Assembly: GCF_017654505.1 (NCBI RefSeq)
Contig: NC_054538.1
Coordinates: forward strand, 58,899,684 to 58,963,683
DNA length: 64,000 bases
Reading direction: 5' to 3'
From: Polyodon spathula
Lineage: Eukaryota > Chordata > Actinopteri > Acipenseriformes > Polyodontidae
Position 1 is the first letter of the stretch. Every line of letters begins with the position of its first letter. Of the stretch, positions 12,381 to 25,048 are shown one piece after another. Under the pieces are notes generated by a model. The model ran no database searches. It was not told the origin of the DNA and worked only from the letters and a program-made list of their open reading frames with translations. The translations under genes and the position numbers were made by a program.

Positions 12381-12499
12381 ACCAGGGTTGGATACCAAAG
12401 AGTGAACATGCAATTTGAAACTGCCGACAGCCGGGCAAGTAGTCAGGGTCACTCAGCAGTGAATGCACGGATTCACAAGGCAGCAGCTACCCTGTCACA
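12080..12499 (+). mobile_element. Solo LTR, 420 bp
   Basis: The ends TGTGACAGG and CCTGTCACA are exact inverted repeats of each other. The flanks AGCAC and AGCAT form a 5-bp target duplication with one mismatch. A TATAAAAAGG box (about 12251) and an AATAAAAG site (about 12550, just outside) are visible; a (GT)n(GA)n tract lies inside. This size and structure fit a solo LTR left by recombination between two LTRs. Confidence 0.65.
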
Positions 12500-13975
12500 A
12501 GCATTAATACTCTGTATATTTCTAAACACGGGATTTAGGGGAGCTCCCTAATAAAAGCCGAATCACAAAACAATAATTGTGTCAATATAGTAATCGTTAC
12601 AGCTGTGTATAGTAGTATCATTTATCAGACTTTTTACATATTCGCCCTTACTCTGATCCCACCACTGTCGATACACAGCGGACTACTGTAAATACAATCC
12701 TATTTTATGGTGTAATGCACTGGATTACATTAGATGTTTCATGTTTAAAAAAATAAAACAAAACAACAGTGCTTGGGAACAAAAGAAAAAAAGATGATGA
12801 TGTACAAGAGGGTGCTGTTTCCAAATGCCATCATTCATAAAACTGAACCAAAATAAGATTTCTCTGGCTTACTTTCTTCAGCTCACCCTTTCTATTGATG
12901 AATTTGCTCACAGTTTGTGCAGTTCAGTATAGAGTTCATTTATGCTTTTGCGAGAATGCTGTGAAGTAAATAATGAAAGAAATACTGCTTTGGGCAAAGG
13001 GCCAAGAAACCCAGCTCTACGACAGAGACAGAGCACGTAATATAGAATACCATCTGTGCATAGTTAAACAAGCTGCCTTTGGGTTCTAACCCGTTCCACG
13101 CCTGGCATTGTGCTTGTTTTGATCAAAAACCAGCATGCAAATCAGGCTTTAAGCTCATGCAGTGCTGCTCTTTCAGTAACACTGTTAGATGTCAAAATTG
13201 TTTCTACACTTTTTCTAAGACATGTGATTCTAATAAATAGGCAGTACACTTTTAGAATGATAGTGTTAAGCTAGAACAGATAGAGTAGAAGCATAGGAAA
13301 ACTGGTTAAAACTTTTTGTCATTTCTTTATCTGTTTGACAGTATGTCAAATTTCATTAAATTTGCTCTTAGGGTGTCAAATTGGATTGTTACACTGTAAT
13401 TCTGTAATGTACAAAATGAAGGTGACTTTATAGAGCTGTTATTATCATACTTATACCACAAGGTTAAAGCATCTTGCAGTGGTAAAGGCAGTACACCCTT
13501 GACTTTTTATGTCAGTTAGGATTTTTTTTTAAGGCGTATAGTAAAGTCAATCATTTGCTATGGAACATTAAGGTAAAAAAAAAAAAAAAAAAAAAAATTA
13601 AATTCACAATTTCTCACAGCAGCAAATGCGCTTTTTGTAAAGTAAACCAGGGCAATTTGTATAGACTTGCTAGTATTCTGTCAACACAAAATGAGCCATG
13701 AAAAAATGAGTAGTAATCTACAAAGATTACTAACACCCTTAAAATCTGTATATTACTTTTAACATATATTATATTCATGCTTGATATATATATTTTTATT
13801 ATTTTTTTTTTTTTTACTGATCTCACTACAAAAAAAGACAACAACAAAAAAGTTTCATACATGCATGATTACACGAAGTCTATGTATTGAAAATATCATG
13901 TTATTGGTTGTGACATCTGTGGTTGTGGTGGTTAAAAAAAAAAAACAAAAAAAAAAAAAAAACTATTATATAGAC
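12500..13975. other. Non-coding DNA with several A/T homopolymers
   Basis: No gene was recognised. Homopolymers include an A tract (about 13574-13597), a T tract (about 13801-13815) and interrupted A tracts (13934-13962). Open frames through these are low-complexity. Confidence 0.5.
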
Positions 13976-13979
13976 TGAT

Positions 13980-14995
13980 GCACAAAAGAAATATAACACT
14001 CAGGTCTAAAGGATTTAATCAGATATTTTAAACATAGATATCAAACAAAAACACAGAAAATGTGACCAAAAATATAGATCAAAGAATCATGATAAGTTTT
14101 CAATATGAAACATGACACACTGTCAAAATCAAAGCATTACAAAGTTGGTATTGGGTATGACTTCCCTGAGCATTAACACAGTCCTGGAAACGTTGATGCA
14201 TAATAATCAGACTTTGGATGTGAGATGTTCCGCCGCTGTTCCTGTGCAGGTGCAGCTAGCCGGGTCTTGCATTGTCCTGCTGGAAAATCGACACTTCCGG
14301 ATTGGTTTGCAGGAGCGTAAAAACTGTTACTTCAAGGACTTCATCGATGTATTGCTGAGCAATAAGGTTGCCCTCAATCTGCATCAAAGGTGTTCTTGTG
14401 TTAAAGGAGATTCCTCCCCACATCGTCATCCTTCCACCGCCCCACCAGTTGGCTTCAACAACACAACAGTCAGCATAACGCTCACCACAGCGTCTCCACA
14501 CACGTTGTCTTCCGTCAGGTCTGTCAAGGGCAAAACGGCATTCATCAGTGAATAAAACACTCCACCACTCTGCCACCACCTCAGATGTTCTCTGGCCCAC
14601 AGAAGACGATGATTTTGTCACTCAGCTGTCAGTATGTTACCCCTTATCGGCCTCCGAGCATGCAAATCATTTTCATGCAGGCGGTGAGCTACAGCCATTC
14701 TGCTGATGTGCGGGTTATTTCTTCCTGGAATTTCGCCTGCTGTAGCCATTGCAGTCTGAAAATGATTACGTGGATGGCCCAGTCAGATGTGATGGTCCTG
14801 GGCTGGTGTGGTGACCCTCTGCCTTCCAGGATGTGGACTGTCCCTCACAGAGCCGGTTTCCTGGTTTCTCTGGACTAGTCTGCTGATTGTTGAAGTATAG
14901 CATCTCATTCTCAGTGCAACTATTCTCACAGACAGGCACCTTCAATCATGTCGATAACAACCAGGCGATCTTCATTACTCAAGCAGAGCATGGTT
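13980..14995 (-). pseudogene. Tc1-like transposase remnant (minus strand)
   Basis: Read on the minus strand from about 14993, the first residues (LSNEDRLVVIDMIEGA) resemble the helix-turn-helix start of Tc1-like transposases, followed by frame-broken DNA-binding sequence. From 14621 to 14256 a long open stretch carries FTDECRFAL with the first catalytic Asp, then WGGGRMTMWGGISF and IFQQDNARPG with the second Asp; the usual H after ARP is G. A frameshift follows, and I cannot see the final Glu block. A degraded 3' end extends to about 13980. It belongs to a subfamily different from the 5 kb and 18.7 kb elements. Confidence 0.75.
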
Positions 14996-15009
14996 GTATC
15001 TTTTGCTGT

Positions 15010-15602
15010 TCTTGCGTTAATTAAAATCATGTCTTTTCGAACAATTTTGAAGCATTGGAAAATATTGGAATGTGACCCACAATTACAAACGTGTATTACT
15101 TCTCCACCTAGGTTTTGTTTTAAACAAGATAAAAATATTAAAGTTGCAGTAGTATCTTCAATGTACAAACCATCAGCACCAAATGAAAATTGGCTAACGA
15201 GAGAATTAACTGGGAATTATCGATGTGGGAGATTCATTCATTGCTCCATTACATACAATACAAAATTCTTTAACCATCCATATTCGGGTCAAAAGCATGA
15301 TATTCGTGATTTCATTCATTGTTCTTGTAAATAAATGAATTTGAAAGTACGGATAGCAGAACATAAAGCTGCAATTAGAAATAACAATATGGATTATGCC
15401 ATAGCGAGATATTACAAAACCATGAATCATGGCCCTGCTTCAAATTTAAAGTTTGTAGCGACTGAAAAAGTTTCAGCTCATGTTAGAGGTGGTAATGTAA
15501 TTAAGCAATTGTGAAGAAGAGAATCATTTAGGATTTTTACACTAAAAACTATGGAACCTTATGGACTAAATGAAACATTGGATTTGAGCCAATATCTCTG
15601 AA
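15010..15602 (+). pseudogene. Penelope-like element (PLE) 3' fragment
   Basis: The plus-strand frame resembles the linker and C-terminal part of Penelope-like retroelements. A block with HWKILECDPQL and PPRFCFKQ is followed by a Cys-containing CGRFIHC block, FNHPYSGQKHDIRDFI, then after a stop and deletion LKVRIAEHKAAIRNN, MNHGPASNLKF and, near the end, FRIFTLKTMEPYGLNE. In intact PLEs the GIY-YIG endonuclease core lies exactly where the sequence jumps (about 15330), so the nuclease signature is deleted; the downstream GIY-YIG-associated segment remains. Only the 3' third survives; reverse transcriptase is absent. It abuts the minus-strand Tc1 remnant. Confidence 0.7.
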
Positions 15603-16094
15603 TAAGTTGATTGTACCCTCTATTTGCTGAAGTAGAAATTCGTATTATAGTTTTGCATTCTTCATTAGAAGTAGATTAACCATAATGTTGTTTTAGTATG
15701 TCAATTATATAATGTGGATAATTATGTAAAGTGCCAAATAACTTAATTTTACAGTTAAATTATTTGATTGATCGTGTATGTATAAGTGATTACAGTTGAA
15801 AGTCTCAATTGTTAAGAACTAATGGAAATTACACAATGTAGACATGTCTGCAAATCACTAAATGACTTGATTATAATTGAATTATCTAATTGAATTAGTA
15901 TGTGTGTATATAAGTGACTACAACTGTAACTGAAATTATTGTGAAACTGAGAAAGACCTATTGTATCAAGATACATAGTTCTACTACCTTTTTGTTTGTT
16001 TGTTTGGTTTAAAAAACATGTTTTATGTTTTAACTAATAAAATGAAGGAAATATATTTTTTAAAAGACTGCAGTAAATCTATTGAGTGTGCTAC
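15603..16094. other. Probable PLE 3' UTR and spacer
   Basis: AT-rich sequence after the PLE stop. Two stretches about 130 bp apart (around 15765 and 15900) share a GTGTATGTATAAGTGATTACA-like block, suggesting an internal duplication. Around 15946 CTGAGAAAGACCTATTG weakly resembles the CTGAAGAAGGCC motif I associate with PLE ends. Confidence 0.35.
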
Positions 16095-16730
16095 TGTGAC
16101 AGAAATACAATGCATCTTGGTTGTAAGTTGGTCAGTCTGGAAGAAGGCGAGACTTCGTTTCAAGAACGTATTGAAATGGAAGGGAAATGACGTAGCAGCC
16201 ACAGATTGTAAAGGTAGCTGCACTCATTTACCAAGGGGTCATGCATGACAGCATATAAGGAGGACGGAGACCTTCGCTTTGGTTATGAAATATAACCCGA
16301 AAGGACCTGTGCAGTAATTGTACAATTCCGTGAGTGTTTGTTTGTGTTGTCTATAATTGTTACTTCTGTTTTTATAGACTACCAACACATTCCGGAGCTG
16401 TCGCTTAGGGCCGGTACAAAACCCGGAACAGCACTGCACTGTTGTCACACATTAAACTCCCACCATGAGCACTACAGCACACACCCAGTGTTTGTATATT
16501 GTGGGAGAGATACCTGTGTTTATTTTTTGGGACCTCAATCCCATTATTATTTACCCCGTGCATTATGCATTGCTGTGCATTGCTGGGGATCATTGTTTTG
16601 GTCACCAGACCTGGATTATAAAAATAAAGAAATCACTTTTCCATAACGGATTACAATCTCTGTCTGTTTATTCCTGCACTGCATCACCTCTTCACCAATA
16701 CACAATAAACCACTTTGCTACAGCAACCAA
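16095..16730 (+). mobile_element. Unclassified LTR-like or retroposon block
   Basis: The block opens TGTGACAGAAATAC, has a TATAAGGAGG promoter-like site (about 16254), a GTTGTCACA end-like motif (about 16441-16451), and later AATAAAG and AATAAAC sites (about 16624 and 16706). These echo the TGTGACAGG...CCTGTCACA solo LTRs, but ends and duplications cannot be fixed. It may be two adjacent pieces. Confidence 0.3.
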
Positions 16731-16816
16731 TTGGACTTTTGAACTTCAATCTATAAATCAAGGTTGGTGGATCGATTTGAGAATTGTAAGCCCAAACAGA
16801 CTTTCTTTTTTCTTTT

Positions 16817-16818
<2 letters not shown>

Positions 16819-16893
<75 letters not shown>
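16819..16893. repeat. (TA)n microsatellite
   Basis: About 37 TA units. Frames reading YIYIYI through it are artefacts. Confidence 0.95.
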
Positions 16894-16896
<3 letters not shown>

Positions 16897-16898
16897 AC

Positions 16899-17277
16899 AT
16901 GGCAGGGAGGAGGTTAATGTGTGTGTTTAATTGTTTTCTTATTAATTATTCCCTGCACCTGGTGATCATTGTAAATCCACCAGTGCAGGGTATTTTAATA
17001 AGCACACAGTGTGCTCAGGGCTGCCTGCTTGTATTGAGGGCCCCCGGCCAAAAAACTAACCCACGAAAAATAAAGGTACTGTGTAAGCATTTTTGTGAAA
17101 AAACATCCACATATAACAAGTTTAGTTCCTGGACATGTGTACAGTTAGTGCTCGAAAGAGCTATTGTGTATTTTGTGTGTTGTTGTGTTTATTTTGTTTT
17201 TTGTTATTAAACGCGACTTTGAAACTTCCACTCCATGTCCTGGGTCCTGCTTTTCCCGGGCACTGGTGAGGTGTAAT
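16899..17277 (+). mobile_element. LTR-like block between two (TA)n tracts
   Basis: It begins near TGGCAGGGAGGAGG, contains a TATTTTAATAAG promoter-like site (about 16991) and ends with a GT-rich stretch, ATTAAACGCG and a CCTGGGTCCTGC block, like the other LTRs in this window. It is bounded on both sides by (TA)n. No coding capacity and no defined target duplication. Confidence 0.4.
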
Positions 17278-18543
<1,266 letters not shown>

Positions 18544-18564
18544 TGTGTGTGTGTGTGTGTGTGC

Positions 18565-18659
<95 letters not shown>
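18544..18659. repeat. (GT)n(TA)n(CA)n compound microsatellite between two Tc1 elements
   Basis: GT units to about 18570, TA units to about 18640, then CA units. It fills the whole gap between the Tc1 right end at 18543 and the next Tc1 left end at 18660. The tract is almost its own reverse complement. Confidence 0.95.
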
Positions 18660-18661
<2 letters not shown>

Positions 18662-20282
18662 GTGCCTTGCAAAAGTATTCAGACCCCTGACCAATTCTCT
18701 CATATTACCGAATTACAAATGGTACATTGAAATTTCATTCTGTTTGATATTTTATTTTTAAACACTGAAACTCAGAATCAATTATTGTAAGGTGACATTG
18801 GTTTTATGTTGGGAAATATTTTTAAGAAAAATAAAAAACTGAAATATCTTGCTTGCATAAGTATTCAACCCCTGTGCTGTGGAAGCTCCCAGTTTGGACC
18901 GATGAAAGAAATTGCCCTAACGAGGACACAATTACCTTACCATTGGCCTCCACCTGTGAACCATTAAAGTTGCTGTCACATTTTCTGGATAAAAACCCCA
19001 CTGTTGAAGGATCATTGGTAAAGCTGTGAATCTGAAGGAAAATGAAGACAAAGAGCATTCTACAGAAGTTAGAGATAAAGTAATACAAATGCATAGATTA
19101 GGGAAAGGGTACAAAATAATATCCAAGTGTTTTGGATATCCCAGTGAGCACAGCTGGATTAATAATCAGGAAGTGGAAGCTGCATCACACCACCCAGGCA
19201 CTGCCAAGAAAAGGCCGTCCCTCAAAACTCAACGCTCAAACAAGAAGGAGACTTGTGAGAGAAGCCGCAGAGAGGCCAACAATCACTTTGAAGGAGCTAC
19301 AGAGTTCACTGGCTGGGAGTGGAGTAATGTACCACTCAACCATATCAAGTGCTCTGCATAACACTGGCCTGTATGGGAGGGTGGCAAGAAAGAAGCCGTT
19401 ACTCAAAAAGTACCATCTGAAAGCACGTCTGGAGTTTGCCAGAAAGCATGAGAGTGACCCAGCTGCGATGTGGGAAAACGTTTTGTGGTCAGATGAGACC
19501 AAGATAGAGCTTTTTGGCCAAAACTCAAAGCGCTATGTGTGGCGCAAACCTAACACTGCCCATGCCTCAAGACACACCATCCCTACAGTGAAGTATGGTG
19601 TTGGCAGCATCATGCTGTGGGGATGCTTCTCATCAGCAGTGACTGGGCATCTTGTTACAATTGAAGGAAGAATGGATGGAGCAAAATACAGGAAATTACT
19701 GCAAGAGAATCTGCTTCAGTCCACTAAAAAACTGAAGCTTGGGAGGAAATTCACACTTCAGCAGGACAGTTATCCCAAGCAAAAGGCCAAAGCAACATTG
19801 GAGTGGCTCAAGAACAAAAAGGAGACTGTCCTACAGTGGCCCAGTCAAAGTCCTGATCTCAATCCCATTGAGAATCTGTGGCACTATTTGAAAATTGCGG
19901 TCCACAAGCGTCGTCCAACCAACCTGAACAACCTGGAGCAAATCTCCCAAGAAGAATGGGCCAAAATCACTCTGACACTGTGTGAAAAGCTGGTACATAC
20001 TTACCCCAAAAGACTTAAAGCTGTTATTGCAGCGAAAGGTGGCTCTACCAAATATTAATGTGTGGGGGTTGAATACTTATGCAAGCAAGATATTTCAGTT
20101 TTTTTTTTGTTTTTTTTTTTAAATATTTCCCAACATAAAACCAATGTCACCTTACAATAATTGATTTTGAGTTTAAGTGTTTTAAAATAAAATATCGAAC
20201 CGAACGAAATTTCAATGTACCATTTGTAATTCAGTAACATGAGAGAATTGGTCAGAGGTCTGAATACTTTTGCAAAGTACTG
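18660..20282 (+). mobile_element. Tc1/mariner transposon, 1.62 kb, near full length
   Basis: The left end CAGTGCCTTGCAAAAGTATT has its counterpart at about 20260-20282, with TA at 20283-20284; the left TA is replaced by CA from the microsatellite. The terminal inverted repeats are about 210-220 bp and have the IR/DR layout: an outer GCAAAAGTATTCAGACCCCT and an inner GCATAAGTATTCAACCCCT direct repeat. Size and repeat structure match full-length fish Tc1 elements. Confidence 0.9.
19043..20058 (+). pseudogene. Tc1 transposase, frameshifted near the N-terminus
   Basis: From 19132 to 20058 one frame gives 308 residues: the second helix-turn-helix (DIPVSTAGLIIRKWK), a GRPSK-type linker, then WSDETKIELFG with the first Asp, QQDSYPKQKAK with the second Asp, and SPDLNPIENLW with the final Glu, ending AAKGGSTKY. 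The first ~35 residues (EHSTEVRDKVIQMHRLGKG) lie in another frame because of an extra T in the run at about 19128-19131. A further base missing near 19050 puts the expected ATG (19043) out of frame. Near the second Asp, Y and Q replace the usual D and H. The triad is present but the protein cannot be made in one piece. Confidence 0.85.
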
Positions 20283-20284
20283 TA

Positions 20285-20626
20285 TATTATACACACACAC
20301 AGCACTCCAGATAAGCTGCGTGCTGGGTGTTTTTAGGTGTTGAAAAAATACGAATTGTGCATTATATTTAAATGTGTATGTGTGTAAATTTAAATGATGT
20401 TTAAATGTAATGCGGAAAGAATATGCACAGCACAGCTTGAGTTTGCATGTTATCAAACTTCTTTTATTTTGCTGATTACCTGCGTCTCAATGGTCAATTG
20501 TGAATGTACTACATGCAGCAGCTAGAGAATGGATCATAGAAATGCCCTGACAGCTAATTGTAGCCTGCCAGGGAATTGCCAGAAACACAGGACCAATAAG
20601 TAATTTTTTTTCAGATGGAAAATAAG
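20285..20626. other. Non-coding spacer
   Basis: Short (CA)n stretch at about 20291-20300; otherwise nothing recognisable. Confidence 0.5.
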
Positions 20627-21882
20627 GAAATAAGAACATAAGAACATAAGAAAGTTTACAAACGAGAGGAGGCCATTCGGCCCATCTTGCTCGTTTGGTT
20701 GTTAGTAGCTTATTGATCCCAAAATCTCATCAAGCAGCTTCTTGAAGGATCCCAGGGTGTCAGCTTCAACAATATTACTGGGGAGTTGATTCCAGACCCT
20801 CACAATTCTCTGTGCAAAAAAGTGTCTCCTATTTTCTGTTCTGAATGCCCCTTTTTTACTCCATTTGTGACCCCTGGTCCTTGTTTCTTTTTTCAGGCTG
20901 AAAAAGTCCCTTGGGTCGACACTGTCAATACCTTTTAGAATTTTGAATGCTTGAATTAGGTCGCCACGTAGTCTTCTTTGTTCAAGACTGAACAGATTCA
21001 ATTCTTTTAGCCTGTCTGCATATGACATGCCTTTTAAGCCCGGAATAATTCTGGTCGCTCTTCTTTGCACTCTTTCTAGAGCAGCAATATCTTTTTTATA
21101 GCGAGGTGACCAGAACTGAACACAATATTCAAGATGAGGTCTTACTAGTGCATTGTACAGTTTTAACATTACTTCCCTTGATTTAAATTCAACACTTTTC
21201 ACAATGTATCCGAGCATCTTGTTAGCCTTTTTTATAGCTTCCCCACATTGTCTAGATGAAGACATTTCTGAGTCAACAAAAACTCCTAGGTCTTTTTCAT
21301 AGATTCCTTCTCCAATTTCAATATCTCCCATATGATATTTATAATGTACATTTTTATTTCCTGCGTGCAGTACCTTACACTTTTCTCTATTAAATGTCAT
21401 TTGCCATGTGTCTGCCCAGTTCTGAATCTTGTCTAGATCATTTTGAATGACCTTTGCTGCTGCAACAGTGTTTGCCACTCCTCCTACTTTTGTGTCGTCT
21501 GCAAATTTAACAAGTTTGCTTACTATACCAGAATCTAAATCATTAATGTAGATTAGGAATAGCAGAGGACCTAATACTGATCCCTGTGGTACACCGCTGG
21601 TTACCACACTCCATTCTGAGGTTTTTCCTCTAATAAGTACTTTCTGTTTTCTACATGTTAACCACTCCCTAATCCATGTACATGTGTTTCCTTGAATCCC
21701 AACTGCGTTCAGTTTGAGAATTAATCTTTTGTGCGGCACTTTGTCAAAAGCTTTCTGGAAATCTAAATAAACCATGTCATATGCTTTGTAATTATCCATT
21801 ATCGATGTTGCATCCTCAAAAAAATCAAGCAAGTTAGTTAGACACGATCTCCCTTTCCTAAAACCATGTTGACTGTCTCCCA
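20627..21882 (-). mobile_element. CR1-clade LINE, 5'-truncated
   Basis: On the minus strand the element ends at its 3' side with repeated TTCTTATG units (20627-20650), the octamer-type tail of CR1 LINEs, which lack poly(A). Similarity to the 47.3 kb copy stops at about 21882, so roughly two thirds of the element is missing at the 5' side. A T run follows at about 21917-21940. Confidence 0.85.
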
Positions 21883-21913
21883 ATGCAAATGCAAGTTGTT
21901 GCTGGAAGACCAA
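20702..21913 (-). CDS. CR1 LINE ORF2 C-terminal part (reverse transcriptase)
   Basis: An open frame of 403 residues, the first ~11 of which come from flanking DNA. Reverse-transcriptase blocks are visible in order: GFRKGRSC (about 17-24), YLDFQKAFD with a catalytic Asp (49-57), SGVPQGSVLGPLLF (106-119) and FADD with the paired catalytic Asp (137-140). The C-terminal part ends WNQLPSNIVEADTLGSF and LLDEILGSISY. The endonuclease and first RT blocks are missing, so it is a dead-on-arrival copy though the frame is open throughout. Compared with the 47.4 kb copy, a small indel at about 20865 (RGHKWSKKGAF) changes a few residues. Confidence 0.8.
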   Translation of the reverse strand: MVFQQQLAFALGDSQHGFRKGRSCLTNLLDFFEDATSIMDNYKAYDMVYLDFQKAFDKVPHKRLILKLNAVGIQGNTCTWIREWLTCRKQKVLIRGKTSEWSVVTSGVPQGSVLGPLLFLIYINDLDSGIVSKLVKFADDTKVGGVANTVAAAKVIQNDLDKIQNWADTWQMTFNREKCKVLHAGNKNVHYKYHMGDIEIGEGIYEKDLGVFVDSEMSSSRQCGEAIKKANKMLGYIVKSVEFKSREVMLKLYNALVRPHLEYCVQFWSPRYKKDIAALERVQRRATRIIPGLKGMSYADRLKELNLFSLEQRRLRGDLIQAFKILKGIDSVDPRDFFSLKKETRTRGHKWSKKGAFRTENRRHFFAQRIVRVWNQLPSNIVEADTLGSFKKLLDEILGSISY

Positions 21914-21916
21914 GGT

Positions 21917-21940
21917 TTTTTTTTTTTTTTTTTTTTTTTA
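21917..21940. repeat. Poly(T) tract
   Basis: About 24 T, just outside the CR1 truncation point. Confidence 0.9.
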
Positions 21941-21944
21941 AGTA

Positions 21945-22762
21945 GTTAAGTAACATTTTTGTTAAAATGTAATGCTGTAGATAATGCATAACCCATAAGT
22001 TAGCGTGTACTATATTTATTGTAAGTACCCGTGACTTTATGTTGATTTCCAAAATAATGTTAATATCTTAACGAGCAGGGCTTCTTGCGACTATTTTGTT
22101 TGCGTGGGAATTTAAAATCAAATCTGTGTTAATTGTCATAATGTCATATCAGGAGTTAATTTGCACTTGGAAATGGAGGCTTTTATTTAATGAAAGAGTA
22201 AATAACGCACCTTGAAACAGACATTTAACAGGTCGAGTCTGTGACGAGGACGATGCAGAGAGAGAGAGTGTACAGGACCAGATTTAATTTCTTACAGACT
22301 ACCTCGATAATTCAATTTGTAATTATGAAAATATTTTAGTTGTATCACTAAAATGATATACTGTTATTTGCATCCACTGTCTACCAAGAAATTATCAATG
22401 CAACTGTAGCCTATTTGAATTCTGCATACGTACACTGACATCTACTGTAGATTTTATTTGAATCATACAACTTTAATCTTGGTATAGAAAATGGCATATT
22501 AGATATTACAATAAAGTTTCATTAGGTGATTGCGGATTTGCTTTTAACACCTGTGTTTTATCTACACAAGAACGAAGAACAGGCGTCAAGAATACACAGC
22601 GAACACTAGGAATATGATTGAGATCATTGACATTGATTTTGCCTAGAAGTATTTGTAATGTTGTCAGACTCCCCCCCCACTTTATGTACAATGTACACAT
22701 TTACCTTCACATGTTTGTATGCATATACATTTTTCTTATAATACTACATATATATATACATA
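21945..22762. other. Non-coding spacer
   Basis: AT-rich; only short unrecognised open frames. Ends with a short (TA)n(CATA)n stretch beside the next Tc1 element. Confidence 0.5.
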
Positions 22763-23438
22763 CATAGTTGTTGTCAAAAGTTTACATACCCAAATGGAAA
22801 TTTATAATTTCTCAAAAAACAAAAAAATTTAGGAAAAAGATTTTGTAGCAAAATTTTTGCTTTTGTGGATGAGGAAAATAAGTTACAAGAAGTGGGTGTG
22901 TACACTTATTTATTTCAGCTATTTTTTTTTTGCAAAACTCCAAAAATGCTAATTTAAAAGTATTCATACATTGACAAGGAAAATTTAAATTAACAGCTAG
23001 TTGAGGCAACTTTAGCAATAATAACATCTTTTAAACGATTAGAATATTTGTCAATCAGCTTTTGGCTTGATTCTTTAGTGATTTGTGACCATTCTTCAAT
23101 GCACAATTGTTCCAGTTCATTTAAATTCTGAGGACTTCTCTTGTGCACAACCTTCAGTTCATACCAAAGATTCTCAAGTGGATTTAGATCAGGACTTCTA
23201 GGCAATTCCAGAATCTTGATTTGATTCCTCTTTAACCATTCTGACAATACTATCATAGCATCAAAGGATATGAATACTTTTGAATAGCATTTTTAGAGTT
23301 TTGCAAAAGAAAATTGCTGACATAAATAATTGTAGAGATCTATTTAGCTACAGAAGATTTTTCCCGAAATTCTTTGTTTTCGCAAAATTTCTAGAAATTA
23401 TAAATTTCCATTGGGGTACGTAACCTTGTACGCAACTT
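22763..23438 (-). mobile_element. Internally deleted Tc1-like transposon, about 0.68 kb
   Basis: The left end has GTTGTCAAAAGTTTACATAC and the right end, reverse complemented, GTTGCGTACAAGGTTACGTAC; both continue into AATGGAAATTTATAATTTCT. The inverted repeats extend to roughly 22976 and 23285, with small indels. The ends resemble those of elements such as Sleeping Beauty. The middle keeps only the transposase C-terminus. Confidence 0.75.
22990..23256 (-). pseudogene. Tc1-like transposase, C-terminal fragment
   Basis: Eighty-eight residues open on the minus strand, with SEWLKRNQIKILELPRSPDL, the NPLENLWYELK block holding the final catalytic Glu, and IEEWSQITKESSQKLIDKY. Both catalytic Asp residues and the DNA-binding domain are deleted. 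The usual AAKGGSTKY ending is changed to IAKVASTSC. Confidence 0.8.
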
Positions 23439-24817
23439 AAAATGTTTTTTTTAATTTTTTTTATAAGTCTTTCTTTGTGATTATATTAAAGACAGGCTTA
23501 CTGGATGGATTAAGCCAAGCTGTCAAACCCAGCACAAGCAAGATGTCATAAAAGTCGATTTTAAAAAATTTGCAGTGCATGTGAATTTTACAAAACCTTG
23601 AGAAGCCAGCCATCAGCTAGCAAAGTTGAGAAAGTGTATTTTATGTCTGATCTTCTTAAACTGCCTAGCCATTGTGCCAAAGTCATGAGTAGAAGAATAT
23701 ATGTAAACTGTGACGATAGTGTAATTGAAAGTACATAATTTTTTAATCCAGCAGAATTTGTAAGCAAAGACAGTTGTGTCGATTCAGACAGCGCTTCGCT
23801 CGACCAATGTGCTGAGACCACCTAGCTTGTGATGGGGCTCAATTAGAATACAGGTCTCTACTAGAGGTAAAATCAGGAGCTTTTGTTATGCAGATTTGTT
23901 ACACAATGGCAATAGTGCTTATTTCTGAACTGGGGATTGGGAGCTATCCTTCATTGTGCTCACCTATTTTCCTAAATGGCAAGACCAAAATTAGAAGGAT
24001 CACATTTGTCACCAATGAAAGTAATCTTCATAAAATGTAACATTTACTTGCCCAGATGAAAACAATTGTGTGAATTCTATTAATTGATGCTTGTTTCCTA
24101 TGGCAATGGAAGCATTTTTTTTCAATATGCCACTTTTGCATGTCGGAGATAAGATATAACAGAAGAAGACCATGGCATTTAAAATGTAATAACACAGGCA
24201 TGAGTCGTGAGGGTGTGATTTGGTTTGCAGTTATATAGTGTACCCAACCACAATTACAGTTTCTATAATATATAGTTATCTATGAATATCTTTTCTTGAT
24301 ATTTTCAACCAACCTTCATCTCACAGCTTCTACCTGTACGGCTGTGTAAACTGTAGATCATTATAATCCCTTAGGAACAGCATTAAAATAGTTAGTTCTA
24401 CTCTTTTCAATATGAAGCCACTATCTCCTCTATAGAATATAATATATTTTATTTTAAATATAAACATGATACAGCATCTGTGGTTAAGGAACCCGTATGG
24501 AAATGTGAAAAAGGATAATTAATGTTTTCACACTTTACCGTGAAAACCACACAAACTGCCTTCACACCAATTAGATTGCTGTATTCCGCAGAGTGCCCAT
24601 TATTAAATTTGACCTTCCAATTATTTTTGTGAATTTCTTACTAGTTCAGTCATCTCTTTGAACTTTTCTGTTCACTCAGCTCTGCTGGGTACTACTGTAT
24701 AAACTCCCAGATGTAAAGGTCAGATTACACAGGGTGTGGTGGCCGAAAACGGAAAGAGGTAAATCATGCGGCAAAAAAAATTAGAATTTGTTGTTTAAAT
24801 GGGTGTAATTACACTGA
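23439..24817. other. Non-coding DNA, no gene recognised
   Basis: AT-rich with no element ends identified. 24530-24680 looks less degenerate in composition and may be unique host sequence. Confidence 0.45.
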
Positions 24818-24937
24818 GTGCGAAACGGAAAAGCAGCATGGCGGAAAACCGCGCGTTTCCATCTAGGCCAATCAACTGAAGTGTTGTTGTGTGACGTTAT
24901 CTGCACTATGTACAGTGAGGGATGGCGAACGAAAGAG

Positions 24938-25048
24938 GTTTTCTGGGTGCAAAAATGGCCACAACTCTATGATACATCCCGTCCTGATTATAAGGATACG
25001 CTAAAGAAGCAAGACACCTGGGACACCATAGTGGCCAAACTAGACGTG
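24938..25048 (+). pseudogene. Possible MADF-domain fragment (Harbinger-type Myb-like protein)
   Basis: Within a 120-residue open frame (24818-25180), residues 41-77 contain WPQLYDTSRPDYKDTLKKQ then TWDTIVAKLDV, spaced like the start of a MADF (Adf-1-like Myb/SANT) domain: conserved LYD, YKD and a Trp followed by I. Such domains occur in regulatory proteins and in the second gene of PIF/Harbinger transposons. The sequence on either side in the same frame looks non-homologous, so this is a fragment or lone exon; an ATG in a different frame at about 24920 hints at a frameshift. Host exon or Harbinger remnant cannot be separated here. Confidence 0.4.

Noticed and set aside
14112..14555. 147-residue plus-strand frame
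   Set aside because: It is antisense to the Tc1-like transposase on the minus strand, which shows clear catalytic motifs.
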